A stretch of 64,000 nt of DNA, from assembly GCF_001544915.2 (NCBI RefSeq), contig NZ_FCOE02000021.1, positions 1-64,000 on the forward strand, written 5' to 3'. Of this stretch, positions 1 through 8,112 are shown piece after piece. Position numbers and translations under genes: made by a program. How positions within the stretch are numbered: the stretch's first letter is position 1; every line of letters begins with the position of its first letter. Origin of the DNA: Caballeronia pedi. GTDB taxonomy: Bacteria; Pseudomonadota; Gammaproteobacteria; Burkholderiales; Burkholderiaceae. The notes under the pieces are model-generated. The model was not told where the DNA came from. It worked only from the letters and a program-made list of their open reading frames with translations, and searched no databases.

Positions 1-75
1 CGCGATCTTCGCGAGCGAACCGCCGAACTTGCCTACCGCCGTACGCGCGGCCGATACGATCACTACGTCAGTCAT
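1..75 (-). CDS. acetyl-CoA acetyltransferase (thiolase), 5' end only
   Basis: Only the first 25 codons lie in the window; the gene runs off the left edge. The translation begins MTDVVIVSAARTAVGKFGGS, the typical N-terminus of biosynthetic and degradative thiolases (VIVSAARTxxGxFGG), which condense or cleave acetyl-CoA and acetoacetyl-CoA in the cytoplasm. The ATG is preceded by GAGGA about six bases upstream. The active-site Cys and His lie outside the window, so the PhaA, AtoB and BktB subtypes cannot be told apart. Confidence 0.8.
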   Translation of the reverse strand, partial: MTDVVIVSAARTAVGKFGGSLAKIA

Positions 76-911
76 TTTCTATCCTCGTCAAACAGCGAAA
101 GCGTGAACGGAATCTTCGTTCGCGATGCAATGCTCGCGACGCGAAAACGCATCCATTACGAATGGACTGGGTGAGTTCGATTCGAACTCGGGCGGATTGA
201 TGCGCAGCGCCGCGTGCGGAGCGATGTCCGACCGGCCGATGCATGAGCGAGCGACTTCAAAAGGCGTCGCGCCGACTACGGATGACCTCGCCCGTGAGAC
301 GAAGTGCGTTCCGCAGAAAAAATCCCGAACGGGACGCGGCAAACGTGCGGCCAATTGCATGGTCCATTTATATGGGCCTTTGATAAATCTCTCAGGTTAA
401 GCACCGGCCTTCTCTTTCGCCTTGCTGCCGTGAATCGCAAATGCGCGATTCCGCTGCGCGAAGATTCGCGTCGACGGCGGCAGGGCATATTGGAAGTTAT
501 TCGGTCGTGCGCGCTTGTGCGACGCACCAAATTAGTAACAATTCTAAACGCAAAACATGCGTAAAAAATTTCATATTAGTAGGTATAAACCCTAGATCAC
601 GTAAAAAGTCCCGCATCGATCGTGCTGAATATTGCAGCAATGCTCGAACGCACGTTCATTAATCATCCTATATGATGACGAAAATTGCGCAAGTTGTATG
701 ATCACTTGGCAAATCGCGGGTAAATACGTAATACAAACGCAGCTAAACTGTCAGCGTGGATTTTTCTGTCGTGGACGCCGGAGCGCGCATCTCATGTCGC
801 TCTTTATATGCGAATTAACCACTGCGTATAACCAATTCATCTTTACGCGAAACAATTCTCGCCGTCATAACGCCGATTTATGACCGCGTGATGAAGCCAT
901 ATACAGTTAAT

Positions 912-950
912 CGTTGACGGATTGCCGCGACATAATGCCATCCGTCAACG
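912..950. repeat. perfect 11-bp inverted repeat
   Basis: The arms CGTTGACGGAT (912-922) and ATCCGTCAACG (940-950) are perfect reverse complements around a 17-nt loop. The repeat sits just beyond the P450 terminator hairpin. It could be an operator, a second terminator stem or part of a small RNA; there is no T-run on either side. Confidence 0.6.
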
Positions 951-973
951 AAAAACCGCCGGACAAGCCGGCG
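951..973 (-). terminator. Rho-independent terminator of the P450 gene
   Basis: Read on the - strand, stem CGCCGG, loop CTTGT and stem CCGGCG are followed by G and five T. The structure starts six bases after the P450 stop codon. Confidence 0.8.
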
Positions 974-978
974 ATTTC

Positions 979-3309
979 TCAAAGCGCTAAAACGAGTCTT
1001 TTGCCTTTCGCGCGCGAGCAGCACGCCATCATCCGGTTGTTCGACTGGCGCTCGCTTTTGGTCAGCACCACGTCGCGGTGATCGATGTCTCCGGCGAGCA
1101 CGCGCACTTCGCATGATCCGCACAAGCCTTCTTCGCAGTCGCTCTGCACGTCGACGTTGGCGCGCCTGAGCGTCGTGAGGAGCGTCTGATCGGCCGGGAC
1201 GGTCAGCACGAGTCCGGAATCCTTCAGCTCGACTTCGAACGCCTGCTCGTTTTCCGCATCGAGCGTGCCGAGTTTCGATTCGAAATGCTCGATCTTCAGC
1301 GCGTCCTCAGGCCACGACGCGCTCGCCTCGCCGAGCGCATCGAGCATGCGCACCGGGCCGCACGCGTAGATCAGCGTGCCCTCGTCCACGGCGAGCGTGG
1401 CGAAATCGTTGCGCGTGCCTTCTTCGGAGACGTACGCGAAGAGGCGTTCGCCGTGCAGCGCGCGCATCTCGTCAAGCAAGGCCATCGAGGCGCGCGAGCG
1501 GCCGCTGTAATGCAGCTCGTAGTCGATGCCGAGCGAACGCGCGCGCCGCGCCATCGCGCTGATCGGCGTGATGCCGATGCCGCCCGCGATCAGCACGAGC
1601 CGGTTCGCGGTTTCGTCCAGACGGAAGTGATTGCGCGGGCCGCGAATGCGCCAATGCGCGCCGGGCTTCACGTTGTCGTGAACCCACGCAGAGCCGCCGC
1701 GGCTCTGCGTTTCGCGCAGCACGGCGATCTCCAGCGCGCGCCGGTCAGCGGGATCGCCGCACAGCGAATATTGACGCGAGACGCCCGTCTCGCCGCAGAC
1801 GACATCGATATGCGAGCCCGCCGTCCAGCGCGGCAGATCGCGACCGTTGGCCGACACCAGCCGCACGCGCACGATGCGCTCCGCGCACGCATCGACCGAA
1901 TCGACGATCACCGCGCGGCTCACCGCATGCGACGACGGCTCGCCGATCCGCACCACCGCCCGCGCCTCACGCACCGATGGATCGGCGCGCTCGGGATTCA
2001 TCGCCGGGTTCCATTCGACGTGGAGATGCTCCGGCCCGCGAAACGACGTGTTCGGCACGTAAGTGAAGCGCTGCTCCGCGAGCCGCATGTGCGGCAGGCG
2101 GCGCGTGAGTTCGTCGAGAAAGATCTGCATCTCCATGCGCGCGAGGTTCTTGCCCATGCACTGATGCGCGCCGTAGCCGAAGGTGAGTTGATCGCTGGCG
2201 TTTTCGCGGCGGATGTCGAAGAGATCGGCATCGGCGAACTGATGCTGATCGTGATTCGCCGACGACGTGACGATCAGGAGCTTCGAGCCCGCGGCAATCT
2301 CGATGCCGCCGATCGTCACGTCCTTCGTCGCGAGCCTCCGCCATGCCGCGACGGAGCCGTTGTGACGCAGGCACTCCTCGACCGCGTTCGGAATGAGGCT
2401 CGGGTCTTCGCAGATGTCGCGCCACGCTTGCGCGTGTTGCAGCAGCAGCTTGAGCGCGTTCGCGGTCGCGTTGGCCGTGGTCTCGTGCGCGGCGACGATG
2501 CCGGCCATCATCATCGAGTGCAGATACGAATCCGTCACGACTTCGGGTAGTGCCTTCTGCTTGCGGATGCCGTACTGCATCCAGCCGGGACCGGACGGGT
2601 CCTCGCGCATCTTGTCGAGCACCTTGCCCGCGAACTGCCAGAATTTGCCGACCGCATGCGCGACCTCGACCTGTTCTTCCGGCTTCGGCCGTCCCCACGT
2701 GTTGACCGTGTGCGCGATCGAGTAAAGGCGCAGCGTGTCCATGTCTTCCTCGGGCACGCCGAGAAAATGCAGCGCGACGGTGAGCGGCACTTCCCACAGC
2801 ATCTGATCGACGAGATCGGCGCGGCCATCGTCGATAAAGCGATCGACGTATTCGCGCGCGAGCGCACGCACCATCGGTTCGTGATGCGCGAGCGCTTCCG
2901 GCGTGAACGGGTCCATCAGCGCGCGGCGGCGCGGCATGTGCGCGGGCTCGTCCTCGTTCACGAGCGTGCGGTTGAGCGCGAAGCCGTACGACGCGAGCAC
3001 CGCGTTCGCTTCGGGGCCCGTCGGCGTGATTTTCTCCAGCGCGATCGACGGGCTGAACGTGATGTTGTCGCGGAAGATCGCCTTGATGTCGTCATAGCGC
3101 GTGACGACCCAGTAGCCGAGCTTCGGGCTCCAGAAAACCGGCTCCTGTTCACGGGCCCAGCGCACGTATTCGGGCGGATCTTGTTGATAGCCGTCGCCGA
3201 ACGGGTCGAACTCCGCGGCGGGCGCGCTCACGGGGCAGCCGTTCGGTGCGCGGGCATCGTCATGAAAAGGGCAGCGGGGCGCGCGGTCTTCGCCGGGCAC
3301 ATCGGTCAT
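979..3309 (-). CDS. self-sufficient cytochrome P450, CYP116B type (P450-reductase-ferredoxin fusion)
   Basis: A 776-residue single-chain monooxygenase. Residues 1 to about 430 are a P450 with the I-helix motif AAHETT (His275 to Thr278) and the heme-binding segment FGYGAHQCMG with ligand Cys384. A phthalate-dioxygenase-reductase-like part follows, with the FMN motif RQYSL and the nucleotide motif AGGIGITP. The C-terminal plant-type [2Fe-2S] ferredoxin has Cys725, Cys730, Cys733 and Cys763 (C-x4-C-x2-C-x29-C). Length and domain order match the CYP116B family (P450RhF), which passes electrons from NAD(P)H through FMN and Fe-S to heme without partner proteins. The ATG has GGAG six bases upstream. 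No dedicated regulator is adjacent, and the substrate cannot be inferred. A terminator follows. Confidence 0.95.
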   Translation of the reverse strand: MTDVPGEDRAPRCPFHDDARAPNGCPVSAPAAEFDPFGDGYQQDPPEYVRWAREQEPVFWSPKLGYWVVTRYDDIKAIFRDNITFSPSIALEKITPTGPEANAVLASYGFALNRTLVNEDEPAHMPRRRALMDPFTPEALAHHEPMVRALAREYVDRFIDDGRADLVDQMLWEVPLTVALHFLGVPEEDMDTLRLYSIAHTVNTWGRPKPEEQVEVAHAVGKFWQFAGKVLDKMREDPSGPGWMQYGIRKQKALPEVVTDSYLHSMMMAGIVAAHETTANATANALKLLLQHAQAWRDICEDPSLIPNAVEECLRHNGSVAAWRRLATKDVTIGGIEIAAGSKLLIVTSSANHDQHQFADADLFDIRRENASDQLTFGYGAHQCMGKNLARMEMQIFLDELTRRLPHMRLAEQRFTYVPNTSFRGPEHLHVEWNPAMNPERADPSVREARAVVRIGEPSSHAVSRAVIVDSVDACAERIVRVRLVSANGRDLPRWTAGSHIDVVCGETGVSRQYSLCGDPADRRALEIAVLRETQSRGGSAWVHDNVKPGAHWRIRGPRNHFRLDETANRLVLIAGGIGITPISAMARRARSLGIDYELHYSGRSRASMALLDEMRALHGERLFAYVSEEGTRNDFATLAVDEGTLIYACGPVRMLDALGEASASWPEDALKIEHFESKLGTLDAENEQAFEVELKDSGLVLTVPADQTLLTTLRRANVDVQSDCEEGLCGSCEVRVLAGDIDHRDVVLTKSERQSNNRMMACCSRAKGKRLVLAL

Positions 3310-3355
3310 GCTCGTCTCCAGATCTTTTTATGGCGTGACCATAGTATGCAACGGC

Positions 3356-6300
3356 TCACCACTTCCAGCGCACGCCCATACCGCCTTCTATCGCACTGCG
3401 GTGCGAGCCCCCGACATTGGTCGAGTACGCGACGTTCGCGAACAGACTGCCGCGCGCGCTGAGCTTCGCGACGACGCCCGCGCCGAGTTGCGCGGTGGTC
3501 GCGGAGACGCTTGTCGGGATGACGGTCGTGCCCGCGAAGGTCGCGGTATCGGTCGCGCCGAAATAGCGCCACAGGTTCGCGCGCAGATACGGCTCGAGGG
3601 TCGTACCGGCCGCATCGACGTGGCCGTAGAAGCGCACGCCAAGCCGGCCGACGAAGCCGCTCGCTGCATCGAAGGACACGGTCGAGATGCCGTCGTCGAT
3701 ATCGTGGAGACTGGCGTGCTGCCAGATGAGTTGCGCTTGCGGTTCGATCGCGAGGCCCGCGGGCAGCGGAATCGGCAAGCCCGCTTCGATCGATGCCGCG
3801 AATGCGCTGCCGTGCGTCGTCGCGCCGACGCCGCGGTTCGATTGCGGATCGGCGGTGAGCGAGCTGCCGAGCAGCACCGCGTCCGTGTACCAGCCGCTCG
3901 GGCCGATGTGCGTCCAGTAGAGTCCTGCGCCATACGCGTTGAGCGACAGATGGCCGACGTCGGAATTCGGGAAGCCGAGCGCGAAGCCGTTGATATCGCC
4001 GCTCGCGCGCGCGAAGCTGAAGAAGAATCCGTAGTGGTTGCGATGGCCGCCCGATGTCGTATCGGCATAGATATCGTGGCCGATCTGCACGCCGCCGATG
4101 CCGCCGCTGAATTCGGGATCGGCCGCGCCGCTGTTGTGCTGCGTCGCGTGTCCGCCCCAGACGCGCGCCCACGCTGCGGGCAGCGCGCCGTTTTCCGTCA
4201 GCAACGCTTGCTCGCCCTGACGCTCGTGGAACGTGCCGATTTGCTGAATCGTCAGTTCGCGCGCGATCGGCGGTAGTTCGGCGTAGACCGGCACTTCCAT
4301 GCGATAGAGCGGCGTCGGCGCTGAGCCGGGCGGCGGTGGCGCTGGAAGCGGCGGTGTTCCTGCGGCGGCAGTCGGCGTGGGGACTGCGGGCGTGGTTGGC
4401 GTGGTTGGCGTGGTTGGCGTGGTTGGCGTGGTCGGTGTCGTCGGAGCGGACGGCTGGGCCGGCGCCACTGCGGGAGCGGGAGCGGGTGGCACGCTCGAAC
4501 GCAGATACCAGTTGTCCGCCGTTCCCTCGTTCACGCCGCCCTTGAACAGATAGTATGTGTAAGCGCCCGCGTTCATCGAATGCGCGAGCGTGAAAGCGCC
4601 CGCCGATGTCGTCGCGCCGTTCGTCGCCTGCACGACCAGAATGCCGTCGTTCACCGTCAGCCCGCCCGTGCCGCCGACATTCGTCACGCCGATCGACGTC
4701 GTTCCCGACCCCGCGCCCTGCGCGATCACGAGCTTGTCGCTCGGCGAACCATCCGCGCCGAGCACGCTCTGCACGAGCAGCCGCCCGGCGTTGCCCGTGT
4801 AGTTGCCGTTCACGACGAACACGTCGCTCGTGCCCGGGCCGCCATTGGTCAGATCGATCGTGCCCGCGTTGTTCAGCGCGACGAGTTGCCCGGCGATCGC
4901 CGGCTGTATCGACGTGTTGCCGATGCCGCCCGCCAGAATCGTGCTCGTCGCGTCGAGATTGAGCGTGCCGGTGCCGGTCGCGGCGTCGCCGAGCGTCAGG
5001 CCGTTGGCGTCGAACGTGAGTTGCGTGTTGTTCGTCGCGTTCACCGTCTCCCAGTTGGCGAAGCGCGCGAGGCCGCTCGTCTGCACGTTGTCGAACGTGA
5101 GCGCGTCGACGCCCGGGCCGCCATCGAAGCGCGTCGTCGCGGCGAGCGTGGTGTCGTTCAGATTGCGGATGACGGCGGAGTCGTCGCCCGCGCCGAGCGA
5201 AACCGGCCCCGCGATCGTGCCGCCGCTCCAGGTCAGCGTATCGATGCCGGTCGTGGTCGTGACGCCCTGCCCGATCGATCCGCCCGTGATCGTCAGCGTG
5301 TTGTTGCCGCTGCCGAGATCCACACGTCCGCCGATCGTGCCGCCCGAGAGCGTGAACGTGTCGTCGTTTTGCGCGGCGGTCACGTTGCCGTCGATCTGCC
5401 CTCCCGACATGCCATAGATATTGTTGCCGACGTTCAGGTCCACGCTACCGATGCGCCCGCCGGTGATCTGCGCGACATCGCCATTCACGAACACGCCGAC
5501 GATGCGCCCGCCCGACATCGTGAACGTGTCGCGCGCATCGCCCTGATCGAGCAAATCGACCTGGCCCGCGGTCATCGTGAAAGCGTCGATGCCATCGCCC
5601 TGACGAATCTGTCCCGTGACGACGCCACCGTTCATGTTGAACGTGTCCGCGCCCGTGTCGGTGCGCACCGCGACGCCCGCGCCTCCCGCGATCGTGCCGC
5701 TGTTCGTGACCGACACGTTGATCTTGCCGCTCGCGACGATCGCCTCCGCACTCGTGCCGCGAATCGTGCCCGTGTTGTCGATGGTCTCGGCGCCGCCGGC
5801 AATGGTCACGCCGGTCGCGCCTTGAATCGTGCCCGCGTTGTTCAGCGTGCCGCCCCGGTTCGCCACGATGCCGCTCGCGCGCTGGCTCACGATGCTCGCG
5901 CCCGCCGCATTCGTGACCGACGCCGGATTCGCGAGCGACACGCCGCGCCCGCCCGTGCCACGAGCGAGTATCGATCCGGTGTTCGTGATCGCGCCCGGCG
6001 ACGCGTCCTGCGAAACGATCCCGTGCGCGTTATTGCCCGATACATCGATCGTGCCGTTGTTCGTCACAACGTTCTGGCCGGGCGACCCGGCTACGGTCAT
6101 GCCGCTCGCCGATCCGCCTGTCGTCGTGATCGAGCCGTTGTTGATGAGCGTGTCGCGGTTCGTGTTCGCGCCCATGCCGGGCGATCCGGTGCCGCTCGTG
6201 ACGATCGCGCCGTCGTTGATCAGCGTGCCGCCGCCCGGGCTGGCGTAATCGCCCATGCCCGTGGCGTTCGCGCCGCTGGTCGTGAGCCTGCCGCCTGCCT

Positions 6301-6754
6301 CGTTGCGCATGATGACGGCCGCCGCGTTGTTGAACATCGCTTCGGAACTCACGCCGCTCGTGAAGATGGCGCCGCGATTCACGAGCACGTTTTGCCCGCC
6401 CGCCGTGCCTTGCGAGGTCATGCCGTCGAAGCCGTCTCCGTTCACGCGCAACGTGCCGGCGTTCGTCGCCGTGCTCATATTGCGGACAAAAAGTCCGTTG
6501 CGGTTGGTGATATCCAGTTCGGCGCCCGGCAAGATGTTGATCGTCACATTGACGCTGCCCGCAGCCGCGATGACCGGCACGGTCGATGGATTGGGTTGAC
6601 TGGTGTCGCACGTCGCGCTCTGGCCGGACTGCGGCGCATTGTTGTCGCACGCGCCGAGCGCGGGCACCGCGCGAACGAGAATGGAGACGCCGAACGCGAG
6701 TGAAATTGCATGAGCGAGCGGCGTCGATCGAGCCTGAAGCGACGAGCGGCGCAT
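3356..6754 (-). CDS. autotransporter adhesin-like outer-membrane protein (type Va)
   Basis: About 1132 residues. A signal peptide of roughly 34 residues ends near VPALGA. A Gly/Thr/Asn-rich passenger follows, with many short repeats of the type DTFTMSGGxIxG expected of a right-handed beta-helix. Next come a Pro/Thr linker with TTP repeats and a C-terminal beta-barrel of about 290 residues ending in the aromatic-rich WKW that the BAM machinery uses. The passenger is probably displayed on the cell surface. I chose the ATG at 6754 because GGAG lies six bases upstream; an in-frame ATG 17 codons earlier has no ribosome binding site. No protease catalytic motif was seen in the passenger, so adhesion or biofilm is a guess. 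The gene stands alone, 46 bp before the P450 gene. Confidence 0.88.
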   Translation of the reverse strand: MRRSSLQARSTPLAHAISLAFGVSILVRAVPALGACDNNAPQSGQSATCDTSQPNPSTVPVIAAAGSVNVTINILPGAELDITNRNGLFVRNMSTATNAGTLRVNGDGFDGMTSQGTAGGQNVLVNRGAIFTSGVSSEAMFNNAAAVIMRNEAGGRLTTSGANATGMGDYASPGGGTLINDGAIVTSGTGSPGMGANTNRDTLINNGSITTTGGSASGMTVAGSPGQNVVTNNGTIDVSGNNAHGIVSQDASPGAITNTGSILARGTGGRGVSLANPASVTNAAGASIVSQRASGIVANRGGTLNNAGTIQGATGVTIAGGAETIDNTGTIRGTSAEAIVASGKINVSVTNSGTIAGGAGVAVRTDTGADTFNMNGGVVTGQIRQGDGIDAFTMTAGQVDLLDQGDARDTFTMSGGRIVGVFVNGDVAQITGGRIGSVDLNVGNNIYGMSGGQIDGNVTAAQNDDTFTLSGGTIGGRVDLGSGNNTLTITGGSIGQGVTTTTGIDTLTWSGGTIAGPVSLGAGDDSAVIRNLNDTTLAATTRFDGGPGVDALTFDNVQTSGLARFANWETVNATNNTQLTFDANGLTLGDAATGTGTLNLDATSTILAGGIGNTSIQPAIAGQLVALNNAGTIDLTNGGPGTSDVFVVNGNYTGNAGRLLVQSVLGADGSPSDKLVIAQGAGSGTTSIGVTNVGGTGGLTVNDGILVVQATNGATTSAGAFTLAHSMNAGAYTYYLFKGGVNEGTADNWYLRSSVPPAPAPAVAPAQPSAPTTPTTPTTPTTPTTPTTPAVPTPTAAAGTPPLPAPPPPGSAPTPLYRMEVPVYAELPPIARELTIQQIGTFHERQGEQALLTENGALPAAWARVWGGHATQHNSGAADPEFSGGIGGVQIGHDIYADTTSGGHRNHYGFFFSFARASGDINGFALGFPNSDVGHLSLNAYGAGLYWTHIGPSGWYTDAVLLGSSLTADPQSNRGVGATTHGSAFAASIEAGLPIPLPAGLAIEPQAQLIWQHASLHDIDDGISTVSFDAASGFVGRLGVRFYGHVDAAGTTLEPYLRANLWRYFGATDTATFAGTTVIPTSVSATTAQLGAGVVAKLSARGSLFANVAYSTNVGGSHRSAIEGGMGVRWKW
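4390..4443 (-). repeat. 9-bp tandem repeat encoding (Thr-Thr-Pro)n
   Basis: Six consecutive 9-bp units, four of them identical (GCGTGGTTG on the + strand), lie in the autotransporter linker and encode TTP repeats. Because the unit is nine bases, a gain or loss keeps the frame and only changes linker length. Confidence 0.9.
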
Positions 6755-6916
6755 GATATCTCCGGCCTTGCGGACGGTTTCAATTTGCTCAGCAGTGCGG
6801 CGCATCGTTGCGTCGATGTCCGCCTTTGCCGATCCCGCTCACCGCAATGTTGTGCTCAGAGTAGTGCACACATTGCCCTTATGCAAAGGACGTTGAATTG
6901 TGCGCCGCGCCGACTC

Positions 6917-8080
6917 TCAGATGGGCTTGCCCTCGCTCGACGCCCAGTTGGGCATCAACGTGTTGCTCGGCAGCGTTTCGTCGATCAACTTGCGCGCGGT
7001 CTGCCGCCCCGCGACGGGCAGCCCTTCGGGATCGAGCACGCCGATCTGCACGAGCACCGAAGCCTGATCCCAGTAGATGTGTTCGTTATAGAGCTTGTCG
7101 CCGCGAAAGCGGATCACGGCGAGCATTGGGACTTCGAAGTATTTTCCTGTCGGTGCGAGGCCGGGCAGCAGCCAGTCGATTTCACGGTCGTGCGTCGCAC
7201 AAAACACGAACTCGTCGACCACGCGGTCCGCACCGATCGTGCGCGACACCGGAATCAGCTTCGTATCTGCCGGATTCGAATGAACGAAGTGATATCGATA
7301 GAAGCGCTTCAACTGATCGTGCCCGACACCGCCCGTCATCGTGGGAACGTGATTGACGTAGGGCTCGGCGATCATCGTCGGCATGACGGCGTCGACATCG
7401 CGCGTGCCGAACTCGAAATAGCAGTGCTGTTCCCACAGAAGATTGAGATCGAAGTGCGGACCGAGCACGTTGCGCAGCATCGCGAGCGTGCGCGAGTACG
7501 CCATCAGCGCGGCGGGTTTGTCGTAGCGCTCGCTGCCCGAAACGATGAAGCCGTTCGATGTGCCCGGATACGCATATCGCTCGATGTGCGGCTTGCCGGC
7601 GAACGCGGCCTCGAGTTCGCGCTGGTCGGGCGCGCCGTGTTCAGGAAAGTGGAACACCATCGGGCAGCGGATCGTCGGGATATCGGCGAGGCAGGCGGTG
7701 TAATCGTCGGCGTAATAGCAGGCGGCGCAGTCGACATCGGCCTGCGCGGCGATGCGCGTCGCAAGCCGCCCGCCGCGCCCGAAGCCGACGACGCCGACCT
7801 TGCCTGCATGTTGCGGCAACGCGCGCAGCGCATCGACGAGCGCCGCGAAGTTTTCCGCCGCGATGCCGCCAGGCTTCGGATCGTGGTCGGAAAGCCGCGG
7901 CGCAAGCACGACATAACCTTCTTCGGCGTACAGATCGGCCGTGTGCGTGACGAAATCGTCGAGGCCCGCGGCGTCGTGCAACAACATGATGCCCGGGCCC
8001 GAGCCCTTGGCGGGTTGCGTCACGTAAGCGGGAATGGCCGTGCCGTCGCGAAGCTCGATGTCGATGAACGTGCCGCTCAT
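6917..8080 (-). CDS. dienelactone-hydrolase-like protein fused to a SnoaL-like domain; catalytic triad apparently missing
   Basis: 387 residues. The N-terminal 240 residues resemble dienelactone hydrolase (alpha/beta hydrolase); the C-terminal 140 resemble the SnoaL/NTF2-like fold. In active family members the nucleophile motif is G-x-C-x-G-G; here it reads GFGRGG with Gly101 in place of Cys. The region that normally carries the acidic residue reads FPEHGAPD, and the His motif (GHGF type) reads TSNGF. By eye all three triad positions are substituted, so lactone hydrolysis is doubtful and the SnoaL-like part may hold the activity. The start at 8080 has AAGGAG seven bases upstream and lies 32 bp after mntH, so the two may be co-transcribed. 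Confidence 0.8.
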   Translation of the reverse strand: MSGTFIDIELRDGTAIPAYVTQPAKGSGPGIMLLHDAAGLDDFVTHTADLYAEEGYVVLAPRLSDHDPKPGGIAAENFAALVDALRALPQHAGKVGVVGFGRGGRLATRIAAQADVDCAACYYADDYTACLADIPTIRCPMVFHFPEHGAPDQRELEAAFAGKPHIERYAYPGTSNGFIVSGSERYDKPAALMAYSRTLAMLRNVLGPHFDLNLLWEQHCYFEFGTRDVDAVMPTMIAEPYVNHVPTMTGGVGHDQLKRFYRYHFVHSNPADTKLIPVSRTIGADRVVDEFVFCATHDREIDWLLPGLAPTGKYFEVPMLAVIRFRGDKLYNEHIYWDQASVLVQIGVLDPEGLPVAGRQTARKLIDETLPSNTLMPNWASSEGKPI

Positions 8081-8112
8081 TGCGTGCGTCTCCTTATATA
8101 TAGTGTTCGTGG

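Larger units (their letters stand above)
76..978. other. 900-bp gene-poor, AT-rich intergenic region
   Basis: No open reading frame here has a convincing start, ribosome binding site or codon use. From about 520 to 910 the base composition is clearly more AT-rich than the flanking genes, with many A/T runs. It must hold the thiolase promoter at its left end and the P450 terminator at its right end. An inverted repeat at 912-950 is described separately. No transposase remnant was recognised. Confidence 0.6.

Noticed and set aside
125..883. Several 70-90-codon frames in the AT-rich gap
   Set aside because: They overlap one another in different frames, lack ribosome binding sites and show no domain or signal peptide.
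1285..2550. A 421-codon + strand frame opposite the P450
   Set aside because: Arg/Ala/His-rich shadow without recognised motifs.
4580..6703. A 707-codon open frame on the + strand opposite the autotransporter
   Set aside because: It is the complement of a high-GC coding strand, Arg/Ala-rich, with no domain or ribosome binding site. The - strand frame has signal peptide, passenger and barrel.
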